NCBI GenBank assembly: GCA_964351905.1
Contig: CAYGPG010000009.1
Span: 1 to 58,052 of the forward strand
Length of the DNA: 58,052 nt
Reading direction: 5' to 3'
From: GCA-2708415 sp964351905
Lineage (GTDB): Bacteria > Pseudomonadota > Alphaproteobacteria > Micavibrionales > Micavibrionaceae
Made by a program: the position numbers and the translations under genes. Of the stretch, positions 42,835 through 51,449 are shown one piece after another; position 1 is the stretch's first letter, and each line of letters starts with the position of its first letter. The notes below the pieces were generated by a model. It was given only the letters and a program-made list of their open reading frames with translations. It had not been told where the DNA came from and made no database searches.

Positions 42835-43587
42835 TTAAGCCACAATCGGTTCAGGCTCACCAAGCTCTTTGACTAAATCTACCACCGCTTGCGTGGCTTT
42901 ATCAAGCGCGTCCTCATCAATACCGCGCAACACCAACGTCGTGCCAAACTTCCCGTTCTGATATTTAGGGTATGACCCAATGCCAAGCATCGGATACTTA
43001 TCTTGAATGTCACTCAAACCATCCGCAATATAACTTTCCGCCAAATCCGCACTCACACTACGGCTCTCCACAGGCTTGCCGCCTTTTAAAGTTGGAATAA
43101 TCGCATCCAACATGCTCTGCATAATCCGCGGCACGCCCGCCATCACATAAACATTACCAATATTAATGCCTGGCGCTCCACTCACAGGATTATCAATCAA
43201 CACCGCGCCTTTGGGAATCATCGCCATTTTCTTACGGCTCTCGGTGATCAGGCTTTCATCTTTATAATAAGCCAATAATTCCGCATAGGCCGCGTCATTT
43301 AACTCCAATTCTACGCCAAACGCCTTGGCCACATTCTCCGCCGTAATATCATCATGCGTTGGGCCAATACCGCCTGTGGTCATCACATAATCGTGCGCTT
43401 CACGCATTTCATTCACCGTATCAATAATTGTCTGCGCCACATCAGGAATAACCCGCACCTCCATCAGGCGCACCCCCGCCTCCCCCAATTTTTCGGCTAC
43501 ATAAGGAATATTCTTATCATGCGTGCGCCCCGACAGGATCTCATCCCCAATAATCACCAACGCCGCTGTATAAATTTTCTCGCTCAT
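42835..43587 (-). CDS. CinA-like molybdopterin-binding-domain protein
   Basis: 250 residues, only the MoCF/MogA-like domain of the CinA family: A-A-L-V-I-I-G-D-E-I-L-S-G-R-T-x-D-K-N, V-M-T-T-G-G-I-G-P-T-H-D-D-I-T and the later G-I-G-S-Y-P. The C-terminal nicotinamide-nucleotide amidase domain is absent, as in many alphaproteobacterial members. The start at 43587 fits the family N-terminus (M-S-E-K-I-Y-T-A). Possible ADP-ribose pyrophosphatase-type activity is family inference. Divergent from map. Confidence 0.85.
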   Translation of the reverse strand: MSEKIYTAALVIIGDEILSGRTHDKNIPYVAEKLGEAGVRLMEVRVIPDVAQTIIDTVNEMREAHDYVMTTGGIGPTHDDITAENVAKAFGVELELNDAAYAELLAYYKDESLITESRKKMAMIPKGAVLIDNPVSGAPGINIGNVYVMAGVPRIMQSMLDAIIPTLKGGKPVESRSVSADLAESYIADGLSDIQDKYPMLGIGSYPKYQNGKFGTTLVLRGIDEDALDKATQAVVDLVKELGEPEPIVA

Positions 43588-43634
43588 CTTTCTAATTCCT
43601 TGATTTGATGGGTCATATATATAAAGTGTTCCCC

Positions 43635-44453
43635 ATGAGCTTACAACCAAAATACAGCCGCGATGGCATTGAACTGCACACAGAATCTGACTTTGAAGGC
43701 ATGCGCGCCGCAGGAAAGCTCGCCGCGCAAACCCTTGATATGATCACCGATCATGTCGTGCCTGGCGTCACCACCGAAGAGCTTGACCGCCTCTGCCATC
43801 TTTTCATTACCAAAAACGGCGCCATACCCGCCCCGTTGAATTATAAAGGTTTTCCAAAATCAATATGTACCTCCATCAATAATGTAGTTTGTCATGGCAT
43901 ACCTGATGAGAAGCCCCTGAATGAAGGCGATATTCTAAATATTGATGTTACTGTTATTTTAAACGGCTGGCATGGTGATACATCACGTATGTATACAGTT
44001 GGTAATAAGTTGAAAATTTCATCACAAAGATTATGTGATATAACTTATGACTGTTTAATGGTGGGTATAGAAGCTGTTAAGCCTGGAGCAAAGCTATCCG
44101 ATATTGGAACAGCTATTCAAGAACTTGCGCACGCTAACAACTTCTCTGTAGTTCGTGATTTTTGTGGACACGGATTAGGAAAAACGTTTCATGCGCCGCC
44201 CAGTGTTGTGCACTATTATAACCCTAGCGATGATAAAATTATTTTAGAGCCTGGTATGTTTTTTACTATTGAGCCAATGATTAATCAAAAAAGTTCTGGA
44301 ACATTGGTAAAAGAAGACGGATGGACTGCTGTGACAAGAGGTGCAAACAACCTCTCCGCTCAATACGAACATTCCCTCGCTGTCACCGAAGACGGCTTCG
44401 AAATCTTCACGATGTCCGAAAAAGGTTTTACAAAACCACCTTACGCTTCATAA
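43635..44453 (+). CDS. map: Methionine aminopeptidase type I
   Basis: 272 residues; removes the initiator Met from nascent proteins. The metal-ligand motifs I-L-N-I-D-V-T, G-H-G-L-G-K-T-F-H, F-T-I-E-P-M-I and Y-E-H-S-L are intact. The start at 43635 matches the family start M-S-L-Q-P-K-Y. An upstream ATG at 43605 would add ten residues. Base composition shifts strongly inside the gene: high GC before about 43840 and after about 44340, AT-rich between. Confidence 0.95.
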   Translation: MSLQPKYSRDGIELHTESDFEGMRAAGKLAAQTLDMITDHVVPGVTTEELDRLCHLFITKNGAIPAPLNYKGFPKSICTSINNVVCHGIPDEKPLNEGDILNIDVTVILNGWHGDTSRMYTVGNKLKISSQRLCDITYDCLMVGIEAVKPGAKLSDIGTAIQELAHANNFSVVRDFCGHGLGKTFHAPPSVVHYYNPSDDKIILEPGMFFTIEPMINQKSSGTLVKEDGWTAVTRGANNLSAQYEHSLAVTEDGFEIFTMSEKGFTKPPYAS

Positions 44454-44454
44454 C

Positions 44455-44592
44455 CGTTATTGCGAGGAATGAAATGACGATGCAATCGATTATTTATAAT
44501 CACATCCCAGTGAAAACTGGGATCTAGATGCCAGCCTTCGCTGGCATGTGGTGCGTTGCAGTTTGTATTGCTGCTCTCCGCTCGCAATGACG
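44455..44592. repeat. Family A repeat, complete copy
   Basis: Outer arms CGTTATTGCGAG (44455-44466) and CTCGCAATGACG (44581-44592), inner hairpins CCCAG-TGAAAA-CTGGG and GCCAGC-CTTC-GCTGGC. It begins right after the map stop. Confidence 0.9.
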
Positions 44593-44643
44593 ATAAATCC
44601 AATAATCCCTTGGTGTCTTTGTGTCTTGGTGGTAAAAAATAAT

Positions 44644-45348
44644 ATGACTGCCCCAGAAACAAAAACCTATAAACCGCAAAAACCACACCATACAGGCCAC
44701 CGTGACCGCCTGCGGGAGCGGTTTTTAAACGCCCCCGACAGCCTGCCAGATTATGAACTGCTCGAACTTCTGCTTTTCATGGCCATCCCCCGCAAAGATG
44801 TTAAACCCATCGCCAAGCGGCTGATTGACCGTTTTAAAAACATCAACGGCGTGCTCAACGCCTCGCTTAATGATTTGATATCCATTGATGGTATAAACCA
44901 AAATACCGCAACCGCCATTCGTGCCATTAGCGCCGCTGGGCTCCGCCTTCTCAAACAAGACATTATTGGACGCCCCATTCTCAATAGTTGGCAACGCCTG
45001 ATTGAATATGTAGAGGCCGCGATGGCGAATGACAGCAACGAACATTTCCGCCTGCTTTTCCTCAACAAAAAGAACGAAGTCATCGCCGATGAAGTCCAAC
45101 AAACAGGCACAGTAGACCACACCCCCGCCTACCCCCGTGAAATTATGAAACGTGCCCTAGAACTCGGTGCAACCGCCATCATACTGGTACACAACCACCC
45201 CAGCGGCGACCCAACCCCCAGCCAAGCCGACGTCGCCCTCACCAAACAAATAATAGCCGCCGCCGCGCCGTTTGATATCACAATCCACGACCATTTAATC
45301 GTGAGCAGAAATGGCACGCAGAGCTTTAAGACATTGGGGTTAATTTAA
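44644..45348 (+). CDS. radC: RadC-family JAB/MPN domain protein
   Basis: 234 residues. An N-terminal UPF0758 helix-hairpin-helix part (L-P-D-Y-E-L-L-E-L-L-L) precedes a JAMM metalloprotease-like domain with E150, H183-N-H185-P-S-G-D-P-T-P-S193-Q-A-D196. Biological role is unsettled; the old DNA-repair assignment is doubtful. The start at 44644 excludes repeat-derived upstream codons. map-radC adjacency is common in alphaproteobacteria. Confidence 0.92.
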   Translation: MTAPETKTYKPQKPHHTGHRDRLRERFLNAPDSLPDYELLELLLFMAIPRKDVKPIAKRLIDRFKNINGVLNASLNDLISIDGINQNTATAIRAISAAGLRLLKQDIIGRPILNSWQRLIEYVEAAMANDSNEHFRLLFLNKKNEVIADEVQQTGTVDHTPAYPREIMKRALELGATAIILVHNHPSGDPTPSQADVALTKQIIAAAAPFDITIHDHLIVSRNGTQSFKTLGLI

Positions 45349-45351
45349 TAA

Positions 45352-45379
45352 TTGACATAATATTTTAATTCTATATATT
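45352..45379 (+). promoter_or_regulatory. Promoter giving a near-leaderless transcript
   Basis: TTGACA (45352-45357), 16-bp spacer, TATATT (45374-45379). The ATG at 45387 lies where transcription would start, and no Shine-Dalgarno sequence is visible. The -35, spacer length and -10 match those of the 4366-4393 promoter. Confidence 0.6.
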
Positions 45380-45386
45380 ACCTCTC

Positions 45387-45965
45387 ATGAAAATACCATG
45401 GAAAAATATATTAGGGTGGGGAACTTCAATCGTATTTATAAGCGGAATAGCATTAGATTATAAATACAATCAACCACCCACTGAAAGTGACATGTCAAAA
45501 GCAGGCTATGAGCCTGAAATAACAACTGCTTTAACTTGCGCGTCTGCTGATGGAAAAATTTTAACTAAGGAGTCTCCAGACAATATTGTTGTTGAAAGCA
45601 TTGATCCCATTAATATTACGGCGCACTACCCTACTTTTGTAAGAGATAATATAGACATACCAACGAGAGAGCCTACGATTATTGGCAATATAGGAGGAGG
45701 CTGTACCTACTTAAAGACATACACTAGCTCCAATCTCAATGAAATTCGTGCAAATGCGCCCTTTTTGGTTACTATATTTAATCCAGAAAGCCTTGCTTTG
45801 GAACGAAAATATACTGCGCAAGATTTTGATAGAGACTCAGGCACATTTAAAGCAGAGCTAAGAGACCCAAATGGTGTGCTTTTAGAAACACTTGAAATTA
45901 TAGGGCCCACTTATAAAAGCACTCAGGTAGCTCCTGCAATAGCAATACCCCTTGCTTACCAATAA
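45387..45965 (+). CDS. Hypothetical signal-anchored protein
   Basis: 192 residues with an N-terminal hydrophobic segment (I-L-G-W-G-T-S-I-V-F-I-S-G-I-A-L) that may be a signal or anchor. The extracytoplasmic domain is mostly beta, with two Cys (T-C-A-S-A-D and G-G-G-C-T-Y). I do not recognise a family. It is AT-rich, has its own strong promoter and stands between radC and purB. Confidence 0.7.
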   Translation: MKIPWKNILGWGTSIVFISGIALDYKYNQPPTESDMSKAGYEPEITTALTCASADGKILTKESPDNIVVESIDPINITAHYPTFVRDNIDIPTREPTIIGNIGGGCTYLKTYTSSNLNEIRANAPFLVTIFNPESLALERKYTAQDFDRDSGTFKAELRDPNGVLLETLEIIGPTYKSTQVAPAIAIPLAYQ

Positions 45966-45992
45966 ATAATAAAAACTTAACATAATTCAAAA

Positions 45993-46008
45993 TGTTTCAT
46001 GTGAAACA
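45993..46008. promoter_or_regulatory. parS-like centromere site
   Basis: TGTTTCATGTGAAACA differs at one central base from the canonical ParB site TGTTTCACGTGAAACA. It lies in the 149-nt intergenic region before purB. No parAB genes are in the window. Confidence 0.6.
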
Positions 46009-46114
46009 TATGGTGAACAAACCTATCCCCCGTCTATTCTGATTGATCCGAAGAAATACTTTGTGTCCGCAAATCCCTATGCTAAAACACACATGAATTC
46101 ATAAAGGAAAAAGC

Positions 46115-47422
46115 ATGATACCTAGATACACCCGTAAAGAAATGGCCGATATTTTCGAGCCTGAAAACCGTTTTAAAATTTGGTTAGAGATTGAAACCCT
46201 CGCCTGTGAGAAAATGGCGGAAATGGGTAAAATCCCCGAGGCCTGCCCCAAAGCCCTACGCGAGCGCGGTGGCTTTGACGTGGCACGGATTGACGAGATT
46301 GAGGCCGAGGTCAAACATGACGTCATCGCCTTCCTCACAAGCGTGGCGGAGCATATTGACGACCCCGAAGCCAGTCGCTACGTCCACCAAGGCATGACCA
46401 GCTCCGACGTCGTTGATACGTGTTTTGCTGTTCAGTTAACGCAAGCGGCAGACATTCTTCTCGGTGATTTAGACCGCCTTTTGGCCGCTTTCAAAAAACG
46501 GATTTTGGAGCATAAAGACACGCTCTGCATTGGTCGCTCCCACGGTATTCATGGCGAGCCGACAAGCTTCGGCCTTAAGCTAGCGGGTCATTACGCCGCC
46601 TTCGCCCGTGCGAAGAAACGCCTGATCGCCGCGCGTGAAGAAATCGCCGTTTGCACCATTTCCGGCGCGGTTGGAACCTACGCCACAGTTGCGCCCGAAG
46701 TTGAAGCCTACGTGGCTGAGAAGCTCGGACTTCGCCCTGAAACGGTGGCAACGCAAGTCATTCCGCGTGATCGCCACGCGACCTTCTTCGCCACGCTTGG
46801 CGTGATTGCCAGCTCTGTCGAGAACTTCGCGATTGAAGTCCGCCACCTGCAACGCACCGAAGTCCGCGAAGCCGAAGAGTTCTTCTCCAAAGGTCAAAAA
46901 GGCTCCAGCGCAATGCCGCACAAACGCAATCCGATTTTGAGTGAGAACCTTACGGGCTTGGCGCGTTTAGTGCGCGCAACCGTAACACCCGCGATGGAGA
47001 ACGTCGCGTTATGGCACGAACGTGACATCTCACATTCCTCTGTTGAGCGGAACATTGGCCCCGATGCCACCGTTACTTTGGACTTCGCGCTAAACCGTAT
47101 GATTGGCTTAGTTGAAAACCTGCTCGTTTATCCAGACACCATGATTGAGAATTTGGAGAAGATGGGCGGATTGGTTTTCTCCCAACGCGTGTTGTTAGCC
47201 CTCACCCAAAACGGGATCAGCCGCGAAGACGCCTACCGCATCGTTCAACGCAACGCGATGCAAGTTTGGGAAAGCAAAGGCAAGAGTAACTTATTGTCAT
47301 TCCTACTCAAAGACAAAGACGTCACGGCGAAATTAAGCGAAGATCAAATCAAAGAGATTTTCGATTACAATGCCTATACACATCACGTTGAATCCATTAT
47401 TAATAGAGCACTGAATTCATAA
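46115..47422 (+). CDS. purB: Adenylosuccinate lyase
   Basis: 435 residues; two steps of purine synthesis (SAICAR to AICAR, adenylosuccinate to AMP). The fumarase-superfamily signature G-S-S-A-M-P-H-K-R-N-P-I, the H-Q-G-M-T-S-S-D-V-V-D and G-R-S-H-G-I-H-G-E-P-T-S-F-G motifs are intact. AAAGGA precedes the ATG. GC-rich relative to its neighbours. Confidence 0.97.
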   Translation: MIPRYTRKEMADIFEPENRFKIWLEIETLACEKMAEMGKIPEACPKALRERGGFDVARIDEIEAEVKHDVIAFLTSVAEHIDDPEASRYVHQGMTSSDVVDTCFAVQLTQAADILLGDLDRLLAAFKKRILEHKDTLCIGRSHGIHGEPTSFGLKLAGHYAAFARAKKRLIAAREEIAVCTISGAVGTYATVAPEVEAYVAEKLGLRPETVATQVIPRDRHATFFATLGVIASSVENFAIEVRHLQRTEVREAEEFFSKGQKGSSAMPHKRNPILSENLTGLARLVRATVTPAMENVALWHERDISHSSVERNIGPDATVTLDFALNRMIGLVENLLVYPDTMIENLEKMGGLVFSQRVLLALTQNGISREDAYRIVQRNAMQVWESKGKSNLLSFLLKDKDVTAKLSEDQIKEIFDYNAYTHHVESIINRALNS

Positions 47423-47438
47423 TTAAGGAGAAAAAGCC

Positions 47439-47927
47439 ATGAAAGGCGATAAAGAAGTTATCAAATGTTTAAATACTGCGTTAAAAGGCGAACTGACAGC
47501 CATTAACCAATATTTCCTTCATGCCCGCATGTTGGGTGATTGGGGCGTAACGAAACTCGCTAAACATGAATATGCGGAAAGCATTGAAGAAATGAAACAT
47601 GCAGAAAAGATCATTGATCGCATTCTTCTGATTGGTGGATTGCCAAATCTTCAAGACCTTGGAAAATTGAACATTGGTGAAACAGTGCCAGAGGTCATCG
47701 AAGGTGATTTGAAATTAGAGCGTGATGGCATTAAAGAATACCGCAACGGCATCAAAGTTGCCGAAGCCGCTGGCGATTACACAACCGCTGACCTTTTCAA
47801 AGCCATCTTGGCCGAAGAAGAAGGTCACGAAGATCATTTGGAAACCCAACAACAGATGATCAAAGATATGGGACTTCAAAATTTCCTATTATTGAACGCT
47901 GATAGCGAAGACGCAAAAGAAGCGTAA
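47439..47927 (+). CDS. bfr: Bacterioferritin
   Basis: 162 residues; iron storage as ferrihydrite in a 24-mer. Ferroxidase ligands E18, E51, H54 and the heme-ligand M52 align with the classical Bfr positions. Starts 16 nt after purB with AAGGAG, and is followed by a terminator and then bfd. Confidence 0.96.
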   Translation: MKGDKEVIKCLNTALKGELTAINQYFLHARMLGDWGVTKLAKHEYAESIEEMKHAEKIIDRILLIGGLPNLQDLGKLNIGETVPEVIEGDLKLERDGIKEYRNGIKVAEAAGDYTTADLFKAILAEEEGHEDHLETQQQMIKDMGLQNFLLLNADSEDAKEA

Positions 47928-47962
47928 AAAGAATCGTAATTACCCTTTATAAACAATAATTT

Positions 47963-47993
47963 AAAAGCCCGCTTGTAAAAGAACGGGCTTTTT
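47963..47993 (+). terminator. Rho-independent terminator after bfr
   Basis: AAAAGCCCG (47963-47971) and CGGGCTTTT (47984-47992) with a 12-nt loop, followed by T residues. Confidence 0.9.
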
Positions 47994-48005
47994 ATTGAGT
48001 ATTAA

Positions 48006-48026
48006 TTGCGAACAATTCTCATTTTT
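48006..48026. promoter_or_regulatory. Candidate Fur-like box 1 upstream of bfd
   Basis: TTGCGAACAATTCTCATTTTT resembles the GCRAAT-type half-sites with central ATTCTCAT of Fur boxes. It sits 57-77 nt before the bfd ATG. Confidence 0.5.
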
Positions 48027-48027
48027 A

Positions 48028-48049
48028 TTGCAAATCACTCTCAATTGCA
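48028..48049. promoter_or_regulatory. Candidate Fur-like box 2 upstream of bfd
   Basis: TTGCAAAT and CAATTGCA half-sites in inverted orientation around ACTCT. It is directly adjacent to box 1, so two dimers could bind side by side. Confidence 0.5.
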
Positions 48050-48082
48050 GTATATTAAGGGCAATAGAGAGGGAATCGCCAC

Positions 48083-48283
48083 ATGTATATTTGTTCATGC
48101 AATCCATTTACGGACAAAGATTTAGACAAAGCACTTAAAGACGACAATGTCTTAAAGAAAGCTTCACACGTCTATAAAGCATGCTCAGGCGGCGTTCAAC
48201 CTTGCTGTGGCACTTGCGTTTGCGAAATCCGTGACCGTATCAACGCGCACAATGAAGAATCCCTTCTGATGGCTGCTGAATAA
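48083..48283 (+). CDS. bfd: Bacterioferritin-associated ferredoxin
   Basis: 66 residues; a 2Fe-2S protein that donates electrons to release iron from Bfr. The BFD fold ligands are C4, C6, C42 and C45 (C-G-T-C), with extra Cys at 34, 41 and 47. Separated from bfr by a terminator and its own Fur-like boxes, so it is probably induced under iron starvation independently of bfr. Confidence 0.93.
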   Translation: MYICSCNPFTDKDLDKALKDDNVLKKASHVYKACSGGVQPCCGTCVCEIRDRINAHNEESLLMAAE

Positions 48284-48380
48284 CGCAAATCTTCCTCTTA
48301 ATAACCACAATCATCGCCTTGTAATCGTCATAATCCTATGGCAATTTTTGACTTCATACATTTATGGAGAAAAATAAACC

Positions 48381-48950
48381 ATGTTTAAATCTTTTGTCTT
48401 ATTATTAGGGAGCTTACTTATCATGACCGCAACACCTGCAGAAACATCTGCCGCTGATCTGGATCCAGAAAACACGTTACTTTTGGACCTTGAAGATGGC
48501 CAAGTAACAATTAAATTAATGCCTGACATCGCGCCAAAGCATGTTGAGCGTATCAAAGAATTAACGCGTGAAGGTTTTTACGACGGTATTGTTTGGCACC
48601 GTGTGATTGATGGCTTTATGGCGCAAACAGGTGACCCAACAGGCACGGGTATGGGCGGTTCAGAACTTCCCGATCTTGATGCTGAATTTAATGATTACAA
48701 CTTCGGTCGCGGTACAATTGGTGCAGCGCGTTCAGCCTCCCCGAACAGCGCAAACAGCCAGTGGTTCATTTGTTTTGATGATTGTAGTTTCTTAAACAAC
48801 CAATATACCGTATGGGGTCAAGTTGTTGAAGGGATGGATCACGTTGATAACATCACACGTGGTGAGCCACCAAAGAACCCAGACAAAATTGTTAAGATGC
48901 AAATTGCAGCTGACGCTAAAGAAGAAACAAAAGCTGAAGCGGCAGAGTAA
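48381..48950 (+). CDS. Periplasmic cyclophilin-type peptidyl-prolyl isomerase
   Basis: 189 residues. Signal peptide (S-F-V-L-L-L-G-S-L-L-I-M-T-A-T-P-A-E-T-S-A), then a bacterial cyclophilin domain: F-Y-D-G-I-V-W-H-R-V-I-D-G-F-M-A-Q-T-G-D-P-T-G-T-G, N-S-A-N-S-Q-W-F-I-C-F and F-L-N-N-Q-Y-T-V-W-G-Q-V. It catalyses prolyl isomerisation in envelope protein folding. Confidence 0.93.
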   Translation: MFKSFVLLLGSLLIMTATPAETSAADLDPENTLLLDLEDGQVTIKLMPDIAPKHVERIKELTREGFYDGIVWHRVIDGFMAQTGDPTGTGMGGSELPDLDAEFNDYNFGRGTIGAARSASPNSANSQWFICFDDCSFLNNQYTVWGQVVEGMDHVDNITRGEPPKNPDKIVKMQIAADAKEETKAEAAE

Positions 48951-48971
48951 ACAGCTATAAAATAAAAATAT

Positions 48972-49068
48972 CACACCCTGGCGACCCGCTGCGCCAGCGC
49001 TTGAGCGGCGAGAAGCTGGGGTCTTTATATCAATGTCTATAGATCCCAGCCTATGCTCGGATGTGAGG
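48972..49068. repeat. Degenerate family A-like repeat
   Basis: The right part reads AGATCCCAGCCTATGCTCGGATGTG, a diverged form of the family A core. The left part has GCTGCGCCAGCGC hairpins. It ends 7 nt before the GTG start of the next gene. Confidence 0.55.
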
Positions 49069-49075
49069 AAATATA

Positions 49076-49876
49076 GTGGAATATCCTATCTATCAAGTTG
49101 ATGCGTTTACATCAGATACCTTCGGCGGCAACCCAGCCGCTGTTGTACCATTAGACACGTGGTTACCTGATGCGGTAATGCAAAAAATTGCCATTGAGAA
49201 TAACTTATCAGAGACAGCCTTCTTTATTCCAGATGGTGATGATTTTTACTTGCGGTGGTTTACGCCGACCTACGAAATCGATCTTTGTGGGCACGCTACA
49301 TTGGCAACAGCTTTTGTCATTCTAACGCAACTTTATCCAACACGTGAAAGCGTGACATTTAAAACGAATGTTGCTGGTGATTTAATCGTGAGTAAAGATG
49401 GAGATCATCTAACGATGGATTTTCCTGTTCGCGCAGGCGAGAGAATTGATGTAAAAGATGTTCCTTCTATTGTTTTAGAAAGCATGGATAGTCCCCAACC
49501 TATCGAAGCCTATAAAGCACGTGATCTAATGCTCGTTTATGACGATGAAGAATTTGTGAGAACAACACAGCCTGATTTTTCGAAGCTCATTCAATATCCT
49601 GATGCAGTTATCATCACATCAAAAACGAAAGATGAAAAGTATGATTTTATCTCGCGTTTTTTCTGCCCTTACGACATGGGAATTCCTGAAGATCCTGTGA
49701 CGGGTTCCGCACATTGTACCCTCGCCCCTTATTGGGCAAAAGAACTAGACAAAACTAAAATGTTATCTCGCCAAGTATCGACACGGGGTGGTGATTTAGG
49801 TTTAAAAATTGAGGGTGATCGCTTGTTTATTACAGGTCAAGCAAAACTTTATATGAAAGGAAAAATCTATGTCTAA
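49076..49876 (+). CDS. PhzF-family isomerase-like protein
   Basis: 266 residues. PhzF/DAP-epimerase-like fold: start V-D-A-F-T-S-D-T-F-G-G-N-P-A-A-V, catalytic E46 in N-L-S-E-T-A-F, C-G-H-A-T-L-A-T-A, and D-P-V-T-G-S-A-H near the C-terminus. Substrate unknown. It starts with GTG preceded by GAGGA, and overlaps the glucosidase start by 8 nt. Confidence 0.9.
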   Translation: MEYPIYQVDAFTSDTFGGNPAAVVPLDTWLPDAVMQKIAIENNLSETAFFIPDGDDFYLRWFTPTYEIDLCGHATLATAFVILTQLYPTRESVTFKTNVAGDLIVSKDGDHLTMDFPVRAGERIDVKDVPSIVLESMDSPQPIEAYKARDLMLVYDDEEFVRTTQPDFSKLIQYPDAVIITSKTKDEKYDFISRFFCPYDMGIPEDPVTGSAHCTLAPYWAKELDKTKMLSRQVSTRGGDLGLKIEGDRLFITGQAKLYMKGKIYV

Positions 49877-51449
49877 TACTGATGCACCATGGTGGAAACG
49901 TGGTGTTTTTTATCAAATATATCCTCGCTCTTACATGGATAGTAAAGGCAATGGTATTGGTGATCTTTCGGGTATTACAGATCGTTTAGAATATATTTCT
50001 AAATTAGGTATAGATGGTATATGGATTTCACCTTTCTTTGCCTCCCCTATGAAAGATTTTGGGTATGATGTTTCGGATTACCGAAGTGTTGACCCAATGT
50101 TTGGGACAAATGAAGATTTTGATATCTTATTAAAACGTGCGCATAATTTAGGCATGAAAGTGATCGTGGATATGGTTCTTTCGCACACGTCAATTGAGCA
50201 TCCTTGGTTTAACGAAAGTAGGCTTTCTGAAGATAACCGAAAAGCAGATTGGTATGTCTGGGCAGATCCAAAACCAGATGGAACACCGCCCAATAACTGG
50301 CAATCTGTTTTTGGTGGCCCAGCCTGGACATTCGATACAAAACGCGGTCAATACTACATGCATAATTTTTTGAAAGAGCAGCCAGATTTGAACTTTCACA
50401 ATCCTGCAGTACAAGAACAAATTTTAAGTGAATGTAAGTTTTGGTTAGAGCATGGAGTTGATGGCTTCCGCCTCGATACAGTAAATTTCTACGTTCACAA
50501 CCAAGACTTAACAGATAATCCGCCTCGTGATCCCAATTCTATCTCAACAGGTTTGCAATTGGAAACTGTCGTGCCTTACACAATGCAAGCGCATATTCAT
50601 GATAAGTCACAGCCAGAGAATTTTGAATTTCTACGCAAGCTTCGTGCCCTTATGGATCAATATCCAAACACTATGACATTGGGCGAAATTGGCGATGATG
50701 ATCCTTATAAGTTGGCCGTTGAGTATACGGACGGTAATGATCTTTTGCATACGACTTACAACACACATTTAATTGCCGGTACGTCATCGCGTGAGTTTAT
50801 GGCAGATGCAATTACCGTTCCTATCCAAGAATTTGAAAAGCAAGCCGGTGAAGGTTGGCCAAGTTGGGCGTTTAGTAATCATGATGTTGTGCGTTCTGTA
50901 ACGCGATGGGGTAAAGGAATTAAAGACCATGAAGCCTTTGCAGTTATGCTGAATAAACTATTGCTCTCATTACGCGGGACACCGTTCTTGTATCAAGGTG
51001 AAGAATTGGGCTTACCAGAAGCATCTATACCGTATGAAAAACTTCAAGACCCGTGGGGTATTTTTATGTGGCCAGAATGGCAAGGGCGCGATGGTTGCCG
51101 TACACCAATGCCATGGAATGCGGACAAACCACATGCAGGGTTTAGCCAACGTAATGTAAATGAAACTTGGTTGCCTATTCCACATGAGCACGTCGTAAGA
51201 GCGGCCGACACACAAGAAGCTAACGAAAATTCTGTGCTAAACCAGACACGTAAATTTATTCAATGGCGTAAAACACAGCCTGCCTTGCAGATGGGAGATA
51301 TTGAGTTTGAAGAAACGAACAATCAAAAACTGATTGTGTTTTCACGAACGCATGAAGATCAGAGTGTCAGATGCCTCTTCAATCTTTCTGAAGAAACACA
51401 AAACCATAATGGTAGGGATATTGATGGTTTAGAAGCTATTTTTGAATAA
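49869..51449 (+). CDS. GH13 alpha-glucosidase / oligo-1,6-glucosidase
   Basis: 526 residues; hydrolyses alpha-glucosidic bonds of small maltooligosaccharides or related sugars. Cytoplasmic, no signal peptide. (beta/alpha)8 motifs: D-M-V-L-S-H-T-S, nucleophile D203 in G-F-R-L-D-T-V, acid E273 in L-G-E-I-G-D-D, and D339 in F-S-N-H-D-V. Subsite specificity (1,4 against 1,6, sucrose) is not resolved. No sugar transporter is adjacent. Confidence 0.92.
   Translation: MSNTDAPWWKRGVFYQIYPRSYMDSKGNGIGDLSGITDRLEYISKLGIDGIWISPFFASPMKDFGYDVSDYRSVDPMFGTNEDFDILLKRAHNLGMKVIVDMVLSHTSIEHPWFNESRLSEDNRKADWYVWADPKPDGTPPNNWQSVFGGPAWTFDTKRGQYYMHNFLKEQPDLNFHNPAVQEQILSECKFWLEHGVDGFRLDTVNFYVHNQDLTDNPPRDPNSISTGLQLETVVPYTMQAHIHDKSQPENFEFLRKLRALMDQYPNTMTLGEIGDDDPYKLAVEYTDGNDLLHTTYNTHLIAGTSSREFMADAITVPIQEFEKQAGEGWPSWAFSNHDVVRSVTRWGKGIKDHEAFAVMLNKLLLSLRGTPFLYQGEELGLPEASIPYEKLQDPWGIFMWPEWQGRDGCRTPMPWNADKPHAGFSQRNVNETWLPIPHEHVVRAADTQEANENSVLNQTRKFIQWRKTQPALQMGDIEFEETNNQKLIVFSRTHEDQSVRCLFNLSEETQNHNGRDIDGLEAIFE

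Noticed and set aside
44725..45122. Two overlapping minus-strand ORFs in radC
   Set aside because: Shadows of the GC-rich radC frame, no start signals.
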